A stretch of DNA of 64,000 nucleotides, taken from NCBI RefSeq assembly GCF_008728515.1, contig NC_044981.1, positions 1,726,538 to 1,790,537 of the forward strand. Reading direction: 5' to 3'. The position numbers were made by a program, and so were the translations under genes. Within the stretch, counting starts at the first letter, position 1. The number at the start of each line of letters is the position of its first letter. This document shows positions 12,891 to 24,980 of the stretch, piece after piece. The stretch is from Papio anubis (lineage: Eukaryota; Chordata; Mammalia; Primates; Cercopithecidae). The notes below the pieces were generated by a model. It made no database searches. It was not told where the DNA came from and saw nothing but the letters and a program-made list of their open reading frames with translations.

Positions 12891-13190
12891 TTTTCTTCTT
12901 TTTTTTTTTTTTTCCGGAGTCTCGCTCTGTCGCCTAGGCTGGAGTGCAGTGGCATGATCTCGGCTCACTGTAACCTCTGCTTCCCAGGTTCAAGCTATTC
13001 TCTTGCCTCAGCCTCCCAAGTAGCTGAGACCACAGGCTCCCACCAGCATGCCTGGCTAATTTTTGTATTTTTAGTAGTGATGGGGTTTTACCATATTGGC
13101 CAGGCTGGTCTCGAACTCCTGACTTTGTGATCCACCTACCTCGGCCTCCCAAAGTGCTGGGATTACAGGCGTGAGCCACCGCGCCCAGCC
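12891..13190 (-). mobile_element. AluS SINE, full length, antisense
   Basis: The reverse-complement Alu starts with a T-rich tail and ends at GCCACCGCGCCCAGCC. Both monomers are present, with AluS-type positions in the left arm. The open frames at 12861-13130 (plus) and 12934-13179 (minus) are translations of this Alu, recognisable from the common Alu peptide LALSPRLECSG. Confidence 0.93.
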
Positions 13191-13489
13191 CTCAACAGTT
13201 GTTCTGCCATCATGCCATCATGCTTCTTCACCAGTCTATTCTAAATGTCTAATCAGGTAACCTGGAACATATTTTCCTAGATTGAAGAAGTAAATGTGGG
13301 GTAAATACACACATGGACGAACGCAGGAAGACCGCAGTGATCCCGGCTGAATGCATTTAGTTTCCTAGACCCTTCGTCACAAGACTGCCTTGCATTCAGG
13401 AGCAAAAACAGACGGAAGGACATTGAGAGTCATATTTTGCAGAGCACTGAGGTAGGCATGTCGATATTTCTTACTTTATTTAATAATTT

Positions 13490-13610
13490 TTAGTATTCTT
13501 TAAGAATTTTACAGATGAAAAATTTTATCTCAAAGTTACCAAAGTGGCAGAGTTAGGATTCATTCCTAAATCTCTGAACTCAAAGTCTTCCCAGTATAAT
13601 GTGCTGTAAA
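13490..13610 (-). mobile_element. MIR SINE relic
   Basis: The plus strand reads like reverse-complement MIR: TTTTACAGATGAAAAA, then AAAGTGGCAGAGTTAGGATT, then a segment like CTCTGAACTCAAAGTCTTCC. That is the usual order of the MIR core read backwards. It is strongly diverged. Confidence 0.6.
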
Positions 13611-15914
13611 GGTTACACGTAAATGCTCAGTGGCTCCAGAATGTGCTGAATATATTATATATGGTTGTGAATTCAGAGGCTCAATATCCAGATAAAGTAG
13701 CTCTATAACTTAGAATCTCCTAAGGCAGTATTTGTATATTATTAGAAATCAGAAAATTATGAATATATTTAAAATATTCATTTTAATTAATAACTCATAA
13801 TTTGTACCTGCTCTCCTTCTAAAAATGATTTAATATATTCTTACAATGTGAACACGTACAAGTGAAATAATATAAACTGCAAAAGAAACATTAACATAGG
13901 CATACGAAACCATCCGTGACAGTGGGGAAATGCCCCAGAGCTTTGCATAAGATGGTTAAAACTTACAAGCACCATCTTTTCACTCTCTGAGAACATGAGG
14001 CAACTGCAGCAAGAAAAGGCCCTACTGGGTGAGAAAGCTCACACTGCTTGTATGAAAGAAAAATACTAGTTCTTTAGGGAATGCTTTTCTCTGGCACTAG
14101 GTACATAAGGTCTCATACATGGATACTGACAAACACAAGTGGGAAGGTTTTCAAAGTCATAGATTGTTCCTTTCTTTGTTCCTATTTTTTAAATAGCGTT
14201 CCTAAATAAAAATCAAAGGCGTAAGTCACGGGCAGGACATGAGGAGGAGGTGATCCATCTGTGGCTCAAGTATGTTTCTCGATGGTGATCTAATTTGAGG
14301 CCGACTGAGGGTCCAGACAGCAAAGAAGAGGGTGGCATGGGGTCATTCTTTCAACAGCAATTATTTCAGACTCACTTGTGGCAGGAGCTGAGGGGCTGTC
14401 AAGGTCTTGCCCTGGTGAATGTCTGGTATTTGGGTATCTGGAACTGTTGATCACGTAAGAACCATAGCCTCTAGATACTTAGGCAGTTTCTGACAATGGT
14501 TAGAAATAATGAAAAACCTGAGACCATTTTACTTCTGCTTCTCAGCAAGGGAGGAAAGTAAGTAGCAAAAACACTTACAGGCAGAAAGAAACTTTTAATG
14601 TTGAAAAATAAAAAAGAAATCAGCGCAGAACCCAGTGTTTGAGACCTGAACATTTAGTGGATGACGCCCCTTCACATCATCCCGGATCCCCGGCCCTTCC
14701 TCCTAGACGTGCTACTGTTACAAAACCAGGGAGACTAATTTCTTGGCACATTTTTCCACACAGTCTGGATAGGAGGGGCAGCCAAACAGCCCTGCATGCC
14801 CTGGAGAGGTCCTTCTACCACAGGGTGGGCACAGCTGAGACGGCTCTGACCACGACTGTCTGCTGTCCATTCTCCCCAAGGAGGCGGTGCCTGTTCTCTC
14901 ACAGGTTGTGCCTGGGGCCTGCTTTCCTGGGCAGATAGGAAGACCATGCCAGGACAAGAGCCACACAGGGCTGGCATCTGCCAGGTGTCTCTGGCACTAG
15001 TGTTGAAGGCTTTAATTCAGTGGCCTTTTGATGTCATTTTTCCTCTTTCTGTCCCTCCTTGCTCCTCAGTGCTGGATGACACCCCACGATCAATACGGCA
15101 GGTTTGTACAGACAAGTGCACTTGGTGGTGACAGCTATATGTCACTGGACACTAAGAAACTAGGACATCCATTCTATGAGCTCTTCCAGAAGAGCTAAGG
15201 ATGAGCACTTCATCCAGCTTGTACTTTCAGCAATGAAGATAAGCCCAACCCTTAGAAGCATGATATATACTTGTGCCAATCAAGCCACAATCTCAATCTT
15301 TCTCCCCAACCCCAGCCCCACAAACACCTATGCACACACATACAAAGCACAGCTGCAAAACAGCCCAAGCCAAATCATTATAGTGGCTCTCTGCTTGTGA
15401 TTTAGGATGCCTCAGATTGGCTGTGTGAGTACAGTCTCAGCACATTTTGTCTTTTAAGGGAAGGAACTATTTAGTTCAGTGCCAGTTATCTTGAGATAAA
15501 TATCGTTAAATACACTCTTCCTTATACATACTCTTTTTAATAGAATAATTATTTTTGTTACACCCAAGACACACCTATGAAGTTTAAGGTGTCACTTAGA
15601 AATAATATCCAAAACAAATGCAAAACACACACTATTAAATTAAGCCATATTGAGAAAGTTTTATTTTTTCAGAAGGCAGAAATGATACTTTTGTTCTAAC
15701 CAACTAATTAACTTATGTAAACAAAAGTAAACACAAACAGGCCCAGGGAACTAATAAGGTCACCTGTTCCAAATGCCAGATAGATGTCTGGGTCTGCTGC
15801 AGACATTTACTATTTTGCATATGAAAGAAATCGAGGTTTGGGTGGCTTCTACTAATTAGAGAGAAATGCCTCTCGTTTCCAAACTGCATTCACCCTTCCG
15901 TATCACTATCCCCC

Positions 15915-15924
15915 AGCGCGAGCG

Positions 15925-15959
<35 letters not shown>
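15915..15959. repeat. compound (GC)n(AC)n tract
   Basis: From 15922 to 15959 the plus strand is a perfect alternating purine-pyrimidine run: about six GC units followed by about thirteen AC units. A single AG interruption lies just before it. The run is 38 bp long with several CpGs, so it is both a likely polymorphic microsatellite and a strong candidate for left-handed Z-DNA. Confidence 0.95.
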
Positions 15960-18900
15960 TTAAACCACTGTCTAATTACTCTGAACATCCACAAGGAGAG
16001 TTGACAAGTACCAAGGGTTAAAAGGGGCGGCCAGAAAGGGGAGGGGAGAACAAGCTGGGGACCCTCCAGCTGGGTCCTGTTTGTGACTTCTCGGCCTCAC
16101 TGTTTGAGACTTTCTGGCGTTTTTATTGCCTGTTGTCTCAGTGATAATGTGCAAGCATAGAGATATATTAAAAACCTAAGTGAACACATTCAAAGAAAGA
16201 AAAAAAGTAGGTCATTAGAGAAAACAGCAAAAGAACATTAATTTTGAAGTGATATGTACAGAGAATGTAATATTTCAATTTTAAAAATTGCCATAAGAAT
16301 ATTAGTTAAAGCCATTATTATTTTAATTTAGTTCTTTGGGGAGCACAATCAAATAAATAACAAATGATGTTCCCTGAAATGAAGAGCTAAAAGAAATCTT
16401 TGGTAAACTGGACTTTTTCTATCCTTCTTTGTTATAGAAATTACCTTTTTTCATGAAATTATAAAAGGGTTCACCTACCAATTTTATAATAGAAAAACGT
16501 AATGATCCTTGTTTTAAACATACTTGATACTTGTTCCATGCTAAATACAGTAAAATTGCTGTCCCAAGCTGCTGTTGCGAATAATAAGGAAAGCCAATTA
16601 TGATGTATTCTTGCAAGGATTTTCTAAAAACGGTTACAAACGGCTCAATTATTTTCCTATTACTCACATAATAATACTTTCTACAAGAGCATAGTTCACA
16701 TTAACAACATGGCAAGTTACTTGCCTTCTTTTCTTTTTTCTTTTGTGAATGAGGACAAAGACACTGCTACCAAAGCCAGCCAGCCCCAATGTGCTGGCAC
16801 TATCCGCTTTCTGTGAGATGCTACGAGCACCTACAGTCAACAGATTATTTATTAGGCAAGAGAAGAACTTAATTCTAACTGCTGGCTAGCAAAGCATCCT
16901 CCTTTCCCTATGACTGGACAACGACCTTCTCAATCCCCTCTTTCAAATTAATCTTCCCCTCATCCATGGTCCTCTCTATCCCAGTTGTCACCCTCTCTGT
17001 CTTCTGGCAGTAGACAACAATGCCCTTGGCACAGCCCACAGCACAAACTCTGGCCGGAATGCAGTGCTGGGCTTAGCTGGGGTGAGCACATCCACCGGGC
17101 TGGCTAGCAGGGCTTACTTGTTTTCACAAAGGGAACAGATAATATTTTAACTGTAATAATTCAGTCCATATTAACTAGAATAATTCCGTACTGATAATTT
17201 ATATTCTTTTGCCTATGACTTGTATGATGTGTGATGTATGTGCCCAATATCCAAGAAAAATGACATTTATACTTTATGGAAAGGTTGAAGAAGTGAACAC
17301 ATTTGTTAGTAACTAGACTCCTTTTAGCATTTTTTCCCCAATTGCTCTGTCAGAACTGACTCTTTCTTCAGGGATATGATAGTCCTATGGATAAAATAGC
17401 CCACATTTGCTCGCTACTTGTGACATCGTCCAAAAGGGGTACAATATATCACTGAAACAGCCCACAAACTGGCTAGTCACATTATTTATTACGAGCCACA
17501 CATGTGACAAATTATTTAACTCAGTTGATCCTAATAAGTCAAAGAGCAAGCAATTAGCTAACTCAGTCAGAGGGCTGTTTGTGGTAATTTACAGATGCGC
17601 CCAAGCTGTCCCAGCACTTCAAAGCCCCATTAAGGGGAAACCTTTTAATGACTCACTTGAGATGACAAGTATTACACAGCACATATGGCAGTCAGGAATT
17701 TGGCAGCCTATTCTGTTACACTCTGCCCACCCCCAGCCCCCGACAGCTGTTTACAAGTTTTCAGTCTCTGCGCCTTGCTGTTGTAAGCAGCCACAGAGCG
17801 CAGGAGCAGGAGGCATGGTATTTTCTGGAGCAACAAGTGGCAGTGGATTCCTCTATCACACAGGTTTCTGGGAACCGCCGAAATCCCCACTCTTTTGTCG
17901 GTCGCGTGAATCGTTTCACAGGAAAGACACAGACACCTAGACGGTGAGGGATGGCCCGGTGGCATTCAGCAAGTCGCCTTCTCCAACCCGGTCTCAGTTC
18001 TTTAAAGGCAACGTAAAGCTATTATAATAAAAACGTACCTCCCTACAGGGCTGTTGGTAGAATTAACGAACTAAATGTTAGCAAAACGCTTTGAAGACGA
18101 AAAGGGTTGTCTACACCAGTCCTAAAGATTATTATTGTGCATTGCAACATTGCTGCCTGTCAGAGGGTGCTTTGCATTTGACCTCCTCCCACCACTTTTC
18201 CTTAAGAAAATTGTCACTTGGGCTGGATCCACATCCACATCCTTAATTCCATCGCCAACCATCCTGCCCCACCTTTGGAAGAAGAGAGCAATGCCACAAC
18301 TAAACTGTGCAATAAGGGAATGGAATTTTGGGCAACAACTTCCCAGAAGGATGCCTATACTGGGGCCACTTTTTCCCTGGAAACAGGGCACACAGCAAGC
18401 TTAGACACTGAGAAATGAAATGCCAGCTGACATACTTGGTAATTTTATTATTGTCCACAATATTCAGGCAGCACTGAAGAAACTAGCACTAAGACTGAAG
18501 GACTGAAAAAGACAGGAAAATGAAGATTTTACTACGTAAAAAGCTGAGAGACCCAAACACCGTATCAGTGCACTAAATTTTTAAGCAGTAAAGATCCTAC
18601 CTCTTTATCTGTGATTTCAAGTACTTCAGTAACGTCAGCTTGGTGAAAGACAAGCTTAATCAAGAGGAGAAGCTGGTGACAGCAGGAAAACACAACGCCC
18701 TACCCTGTTTGGATGGGGCCACAATTTACTAAGAAAAGACAAGTGCCACCCTCTACCAAAGGAGCAGAAACTCACCAGAACTCATCAAACCCTCTTATAC
18801 CACATACTTGCTTTATTCACATGGAACAATCAATCGATTGTGCTTTTGTGTTCCCCAAGGGCCACAGCTGTATTAGGGCCGGGGTATAATTATCGCTTCC

Positions 18901-19556
18901 AGGAGGCAGACGGGCCAGTGGGAGGAAGGGTGACCACTGTCTTGAACAGGGCACCGGCCTCCAGAGATGACCTGCTTGGAGGTGCGCCACCCCACAGGGA
19001 CTGCACAGCCACTTGGCCTCTGGTGCTAGGAGTCACTCTGTTCTTGACTTGACTTTTAGTTTTCACTGTGGCTTGATGGAGTTCAAAGTTTGTTATTTTG
19101 ATTATACAGAAAAGGTTAATGAAAGAAATGTTAGGCTGGTGGAAAGAAATGTGAAAATCAACAGATAGTATAGAAATAATGGTGGAGAGGTGAACATTTA
19201 AGTTGTGGTTTAAACTTTCAATTCTTCCTCCCTAACACTCCTTAGTAAAAAGAGAGTCGGTCCCCTTATACTCAAGTACTATCAAAATCCCATGTATTAT
19301 GGGGCAGTTTCTCAATTATACTATTTTGAAGAACTAAGTACTACATTGGAGTGGTGGAGAGAGAGGACATGTTAGTTTGAAATAACATTAATTAATCCTA
19401 TTTTCCATGCTTCAAGGGTCACACAAGAGAATCTCTTGAAAACAAGAGATAAAAATTTAGCTGTCATTATTATGAGTACGCTCTTATAAGAGTTATATGT
19501 CAGTAACCCTTTAAAAAAGCAATATATTAGGAAGCTAGGGGAAGCATGACAATGTT

Positions 19557-19605
19557 TAATATATATGTGTATATATAAAATATGTATATATAATATACAT
19601 CAGCA
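19557..19605. repeat. AT-rich near-palindromic run
   Basis: TATATATGTGTATATATAAA is followed by ATGTATATATAATATACAT. The two halves are partly self-complementary and the run is a likely cruciform or slippage site. It is not attached to any transposon that I can see. Confidence 0.6.
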
Positions 19606-20122
19606 CACGTCCTCATATACGCACTGAAGACTCATGACTTGGGATGGACTTCCCTATGGCAGCACTAGCAATGGATTTGAAAGCCCTGTGTGAGAACGTG
19701 TGCTAGAAACCAGATGACCAAAAAGTGTCTTGTAGTAATAAAGACACTGATGTTGAGGATGTGTTAAAGGATATTCAATAAAATTGTTTTTTAAAATGTG
19801 AGAAGAAAAAACCCCAATGTTTGGAAATATTTTAATGTTATTTTACAAATGTATGCATAGCTATTCAGTAAATTAAACATTTAAAGTCACTTGACCATTT
19901 TGTCCACATTCTTAAAAGTTTAACTATTCAGTTGGCTTAGAATATTTTTTGTTTCTTTTCATTTGGAAAACACGGGACTGCCCCCTATTTGGGTTACCTA
20001 TTCTTGGCTATATAAAATTCAAACTAAAAAGAATAATATCCAATAGAGTTCTATTCAATATTCAAATAAGCCCTTTGAAGTTAATAAATTTAAATAAGAG
20101 AATCTCAATTTTGATGTTTATA

Positions 20123-20175
20123 ATATTTGAATATCTCTGATTTGAGATATTCACATATTTGAATAACTCTGATTT
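20123..20175. repeat. 32-bp direct duplication with an internal hairpin
   Basis: ATATTTGAATATCTCTGATTT at 20123 recurs with small changes at 20155. Within the first copy a perfect 9-bp inverted repeat (GAATATCTC at 20129-20137 and GAGATATTC at 20144-20152) encloses a 6-nt loop. No RNA gene is implied. The stem is AT-rich and not followed by a T-run. Confidence 0.65.
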
Positions 20176-20631
20176 AACCAAATACATTTTATATTGAAGT
20201 CTTTTTTTCTATTTACACACACACACGCACATGACTGGAAAGATATGTGTCAACACAATCTCTGAACGTTAGAATTTAAAAAAATTTCAAACGTGTATAA
20301 GTGCCACAAGATACATTACAGAAAAATCGTAGCACACTCTCCCCCACACAAATAAAATCTACAAGCACTATATATCACTGTCTCAAAACGTTTAAACATC
20401 AGAATTATATTGGTAGATTCAAAATCCTAAGAAATTGTCAGATTTTAATATTCTTATCACTATTCTTAAACTCATTATCTTGTATGTCAAGATGTTTTCA
20501 ATGGGTTTTTATCCTTGTAATACTGCCAAATATTTTCACAATTTCTATTGTCAAATATTATGCCAAAGTAAAATTTACTCAAAATAATAATAGCACATTG
20601 ATAATCACATGTTTAAAAATATATGAGCATA

Positions 20632-20921
20632 GCTGGGCATGGTGGCTCACACCTGTAATCCCAGCACTTTCGGAGGCATATCACCTGAGGTCACGAGTTC
20701 GAGACCAGCCTGACGAACATGGATAAACCCCGTTTCTACTAAAAATACAAAATTAGCCGGGTGTGGTGGCACATGCCTGTAATCCCAGCTACTCTGGGGC
20801 AGAAGAATCGCTTGAACCCAGAAGGCAGAGGTTGCGGTGAGCCGAGATCACGCCATTGCACTCCAGCCTGGGCAACAAGAGAGAACTCTATCTCAAAAAA
20901 AAAAAACAAAAACAAAAAAAC
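20632..20921 (+). mobile_element. AluS SINE, near full length
   Basis: The Alu starts at GCTGGGCATGGTGGCTCACA and ends in an A-rich tail with C interruptions. A small deletion removes part of the left monomer after GGAGGC. A 9-bp direct repeat ATGAGCATA flanks it at 20623-20631 and 20922-20930. An open frame upstream (20301-20726) runs into it and is not a gene. Confidence 0.9.
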
Positions 20922-20976
20922 ATGAGCATAAATAATGCAGTCTTTTACTATATATTCATTTAAAAAATTCTGTTAT

Positions 20977-21153
20977 TAAAAATTGGCTGGGTGTGGTGGC
21001 GGCCACCTGTAATCCCAGCTACCAGGGAGACTAAGGCAGGAGAATCACTTGAACCCAGCAGGCAGAGGTTGCAGTGAGCTGAGATCGTACCATGGCACTC
21101 CAACCTGGGCAACAAGAGCGAAACTCCATCTCAAAAAAATAAAAAATAAAAAA
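20977..21153 (+). mobile_element. 5'-truncated Alu (right monomer)
   Basis: This copy begins in the middle A-rich linker and contains only the right monomer, from GGCTGGGTGTGGTGGC to an A-rich tail with T interruptions. TCTGTTAT at 20969-20976 and 21154-21161 looks like a short target-site duplication. That favours a truncated insertion over later loss. It lies 55 bp downstream of another Alu in the same orientation. Confidence 0.85.
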
Positions 21154-21161
21154 TCTGTTAT

Positions 21162-22238
21162 ACAGCAAAGGACACTTTCTAACTGTGTTTTCTGCTATGC
21201 TCAGGAGCTGAAGGTGATGAGAAAAAAAGAGGCGTTTGAAGTGAAACATAAAAGAGATAATTTATTAATTCTTTAACCTAAGGATGTAATCCTTATGATA
21301 TAGTAACTAGGCTTTGAAAATAAATGTGGTGATTTGTTAAAGAACTAAACTTATGCCCAGGTTGTCAGGAGGCTGTGCTGTTAGGCTGGTAGAAAAGAGA
21401 GGAGGTTTGAGTAGAAAGACTAGGGTTCATGCCGAGCTCTCGGACAATTCCTGAACTTCTGAGATCTTTATCTCCCTCACTTCAAATGGTAATAACAACA
21501 CTACCTTGTACTATTGTGAGAACTGATGAAAGGAGATTATTTAAAGGAAAGCCTTCTGGAAACTCAAAATAAATATAAATACAATATAAATGCTAGATGT
21601 GCGACATTTCTGTTTGTTAGTTCAACAAACTTTTATTTGGAATATACCATAAAATCAAATGCTTTCCTTCTTTTTTGATTTCTAGTGAAAAATAAGACAA
21701 TTAATTCTCCTATGTAAGGAGGTTCTCTGATCATCTTTACCCCTTCCTACAGTGGACAAACCAGGAGCAGGGGACCACACTGTGAGAAACATGCCGTGAG
21801 AACGGTTATGGCTGAAACACTAGTGTGATTTGACATCCTGCATCTCCTTTATTTTGGAACTGTGGTCCTCTCAGAAGTTCTGGCTCTGGTGTCTGACATG
21901 CTGATGGACAGCAGGGTAAGACTTTCTTCCCTCTTCAGTGTCACCTGGGAAATCCGCCTGCTGGGGCTGACCATCACGTCCCAGCCAGTAATGGCAGGGA
22001 ATGAATTCACATAACATTTCCTCCATCTAACAGGCAGAGGCACAGAAGTCACGGTGTGTGCTGTTAATTCCCAGATGTTCAGTTGAACCACTAATGGAAA
22101 ACATAAAAGGGGCCAAAAAAAGGGAAGGATTGAAGGCACACCTTCTTCTGTCAAGTCTTTCATTTTCCTCTTCAGGCCTTAGATATCTATTAAAGAGTGC
22201 ATTTTGGAGGGGAAAAAATGTACAATTAAGATACATCC
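21162..22238. other. single-copy DNA with one MIR relic
   Basis: Beyond the MIR relic at about 21.43-21.56 kb I see nothing recognisable. Short open frames on both strands have no features of genes. Confidence 0.5.
21425..21560 (+). mobile_element. MIR SINE relic
   Basis: The order of blocks fits MIR in sense orientation: a GACAATTCCTGAACTTCTGAG segment, then CTTTATCTCCCTCACTTCAA, then AATGGTAATAACAACACTACC and TATTGTGAGAACTGATGAAA. The copy is diverged, as expected of an ancient SINE. Confidence 0.65.
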
Positions 22239-22548
22239 AGCCGAGCATGGTGGCTCACCTCTGTAATCCCAGTACTCTGGGAGACCAAAGTGGGAGGATT
22301 GCTTGAGGAAAGGAGTTTGAGACCAGCCTGGGCAACATAGCAAGATCCTGTCTACAAAAAATAAAACTTAGCCAGGTATAGTGGTGTGTCCCTTTAGTCC
22401 CAGCTACTCGGGAGGCTGGGGCAGGAGGATCACTTGAGCCCAGGAATTTGAGGCTGCAGTGAGCTATGACTGCACCACTGTATTCTATCCTGGCTGATAG
22501 AGTGAGACCCCACCTCAAAAATTAAAAAAATAAAAAATAAAAAAAAAA
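22239..22548 (+). mobile_element. AluJ SINE, full length
   Basis: Both monomers are present. Diagnostic old-Alu features include GGGAGGATTGCTTGAGG, GGGCAACATAGCAAGATCCTG and CTACAAAAAATAAAACTTAGC, which are typical of AluJ. Divergence is higher than in the neighbouring AluY. The minus-strand open frame at 22255-22518 is Alu read-through. Confidence 0.9.
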
Positions 22549-22904
22549 GAGAGGTCCAATACAGGTTATTTGTAATACACTGAAGAGACATTTAAAGAAT
22601 GAAAAGGTTGGCAACTGCATTGTTTCTCTGGCCACCTGGCATGAGGGATCTTAAATATCTACATCCCAGAATGTGGGGGTCAGTGGAATTTCACATTTTC
22701 TGAGAGATGCTTCATTTGGAAAGCACAAATTATATGATCTAAAAGCAAAATATTTTTGCTATTTGAAACAAACTTTTAACATTTAGAGGTTAACCACACC
22801 TGTGTGCTCTCTTCAGCCCTCTTGGCCATTTGATTGGCTACATCCTTGGTATGAGGAGATGTAACATGTAACTGTATGTAGAAATGTCATTCTTTAAGAA
22901 GTCC

Positions 22905-23219
22905 TGCCAGGCGTGGTGGCTCACGCCTGTAATCCCAGCACTTTGGGAGGCCGAGGCAGGTGGATCACGAGGTCAGGAGATCAAGACCATCCTGGCTAAC
23001 ACTGTGAAACCTTGTCTCTACTAAAAATTCCAAAAAAATTAGCTAGGCGTGGTGGCGGACACCTGCAGTCCCAGCTACTCAGGGGCTGAGGCAGGGGAAT
23101 GGCATGAACCCGGGAGGCAGAGCTTGCAGTGAGCCGAGATCGCACCACTGCACTCCAGCCTGGGCGACAGAATGAGATTCCATCTCAAAAGAGAAAAAAA
23201 AGGAAAAAAAAAAAAAAAA
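22905..23219 (+). mobile_element. AluY-like SINE, full length
   Basis: The sequence has the AluY or late-AluS features (CATCCTGGCTAACACTGTGAA, GCATGAACCCGGGAGGCAG) and a G-interrupted A-rich tail. AAGTCCT at 22899-22905 and AAGCCCT at 23218-23224 may be a decayed target-site duplication, but the match is weak. It has the same orientation as the AluJ 360 bp upstream. Confidence 0.88.
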
Positions 23220-23864
23220 GCCCTTAAGCTAGCTAGGCAAAACAATCGACACGAAATCATTCCCCAAAGACATCCTTCCGTTTTTACAACTATGGGTCTT
23301 CTCAAAGACTCTATGAGATGGTAACTCTCAGAAATGTAGCAACCAAAGGAGAACTCTTGGCTCTATAGATGTGCCCAAAGCACACAGATACAGACGTGTG
23401 ACACTCATTCCTGTGAGGTGGGCCCAACCATTCCTGCTGGCCATGCGGGAATCTGCTTGTGTGGAAAAAAGAAAGTAACATTTACAGAAGTGGGAAGTGC
23501 AAAATGCAAATGCACATGTTAATACTCAATAACAATTATTTAATACCTAAAATATTAATTATAAGTAAATATAAATATGAAGTATAAATGAATAGAGTGT
23601 ATTTTCTACAGAATCTAGTACAGTAAGTGATAGGATATACAGAAAATAACACTTAAGAATATCATTTAAAAGACTCTAAAAGGGTGCAGATTTTCCCAGC
23701 ACATATATACTCAAAAAAGCAAATGATAGAAAGCAAGGTTTGAAACAGCCCCAGCCTTTTCTAAATATACCTGGGCCCTGAGCTATCATCACCCTCACCA
23801 CCAGTGATTATACTCGGTTTCTGCAAGCATGTTTCTTTGTGACACAGTGGGCCCAGGGAAGGCA

Positions 23865-23950
23865 GAGGCTCTGTTGTATTCATGGTGTTATCCATCCCCA
23901 GAGTGAAAAAAGAGTTTCACTAAACGACTGGTATTGTTTAAATAGTTGCT
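23865..23950 (+). mobile_element. L2 LINE 3' end relic
   Basis: The sequence resembles the sense 3' end of L2: CTCTGTTGTATTCATGGTGTT, ATCCCCAGAGTG, then ATAGTTGCTAAATAAATGATT near the terminus. It is short and diverged. Confidence 0.5.
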
Positions 23951-24304
23951 AAATAAATGATTATACAAAGTTGCGATAAAGATCAAAAAGAAGAATTCAA
24001 GAATTATTTCCAAAATATCATTACAGATGTGGAAAAGAAAGTAATGATCTGGTTATTTTCTATTTAAACAAAATTAAAATTAGGTAAAAATTAAAATTGG
24101 GTATAAAATACAGCACAACATTTACATATAAGTGAGGAGGACTTGAGCACAAGAAGAAAAAACATTAAATGGGCTACTAGGAAAGGTGGTGGAATCTATC
24201 AGCATTCTCAGAAACCTTTGAAATAAACGCACCCCTTGTACAGGCCGAACACTCACCTGCTCAGGAGGCAAGCTTGCTGGGTGAGTAAACTTCAAGTGAC
24301 TTCA

Positions 24305-24380
24305 GAGCCAATATGGGCATTTTTACACTAAATAAAACAGAATTACAAGCCAATATAGGCATTTTTATGTTAAGCTAAAA
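24305..24380 (+). repeat. 42-bp tandem duplication
   Basis: GCCAATATGGGCATTTTTA at 24307 recurs as GCCAATATAGGCATTTTTA at 24349, a spacing of 42 bp, with lower similarity between the blocks. No transposon signature is visible. Confidence 0.7.
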
Positions 24381-24439
24381 ACTCAATATTTCTTGAAGAC
24401 AGAAAGCTATTCTTACTTCTTATTATGTTACCAAAGGTG

Positions 24440-24458
24440 TTTTTTTTTTTTTTTTTTT
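24440..24458. repeat. T19 homopolymer
   Basis: An uninterrupted run of T without an adjoining Alu body. It could be the tail of a lost retroposed fragment or a simple slippage tract. Confidence 0.85.
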
Positions 24459-24980
24459 AAAGAATATTGAGATAACATAGAGAAGTGCCTTTCACTATAG
24501 ATTTTCTGACTTTTACTCCTCCGTTTTGAAGCAGTACTGAAATCTGTAGTACTGGATGGTAATCATGCTAACAGAATAACCCACTGACTCTTGCCAGAAT
24601 AACCAACTCAGACATCCGTTGTATTTTTAAAGCATCTCTAAAAACTGTCCTCACATATAGTAAGATCTGATCTCAACATCGTGTATGAGACCTCAGAGAG
24701 GGTTCTGAGAGATGGAAAGTTACTACAGGCACTAGTAGTACAGCCTTTCTAGGATGACAACATTTTTGAACCTTGATACTGTATTTAAGGGTATAAGAGG
24801 CACGATCTATATTGCTTCAAGAACACATGACCTCGTCTTTCTTACATACGAGATGTTAAGGGAACTTGACACCTTAACAAAGATGACGGGAGAGACAATA
24901 AACTGATTTTATTATTCAACGTATATCTGAGTTGATTTGGGAGAAGAATGAATAATGATAAGTGACGATGAATATTTCTT

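Larger units (their letters stand above)
13206..20622. other. mostly single-copy non-coding DNA
   Basis: Apart from a MIR relic at 13.5 kb and the GC/AC tract at 15.9 kb, I recognise no repeats. The longest open frame of the window (17407-17940, 177 codons) lies here. It has no recognisable domain and no splice context that I trust. An AT-rich run with TATATA blocks lies at about 19557-19605. The stretch at about 17.56-17.96 kb looks motif-dense and is raised as a finding. Confidence 0.5.
23225..24964. other. single-copy AT-rich DNA with small repeats
   Basis: The stretch holds an L2 end at 23.87 kb, a 42-bp duplication at 24.3 kb and a T19 run at 24.44 kb. At about 24250 the minus strand has an exact CAG/GTGAGT donor-like site, and about 30 bp away the plus strand has CTGG/GTGAGT. 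Neither pairs convincingly with an acceptor. No gene is called. Confidence 0.5.

Noticed and set aside
17407..17940. 177-codon open frame, longest in the window
   Set aside because: No domain, signal peptide or splice context is recognised. Length alone is not unusual for a 64-kb window, and the translation looks like random sequence.
23690..23715. CCCAGCACATATATACTC compared with the start of U6 snRNA
   Set aside because: Only about ten bases agree and the rest of U6 is absent.
24240..24300. Opposed donor-like sites CAG/GTGAGT (minus) and CTGG/GTGAGT (plus)
   Set aside because: The implied exons would be about 20-36 bases, with weak acceptors.
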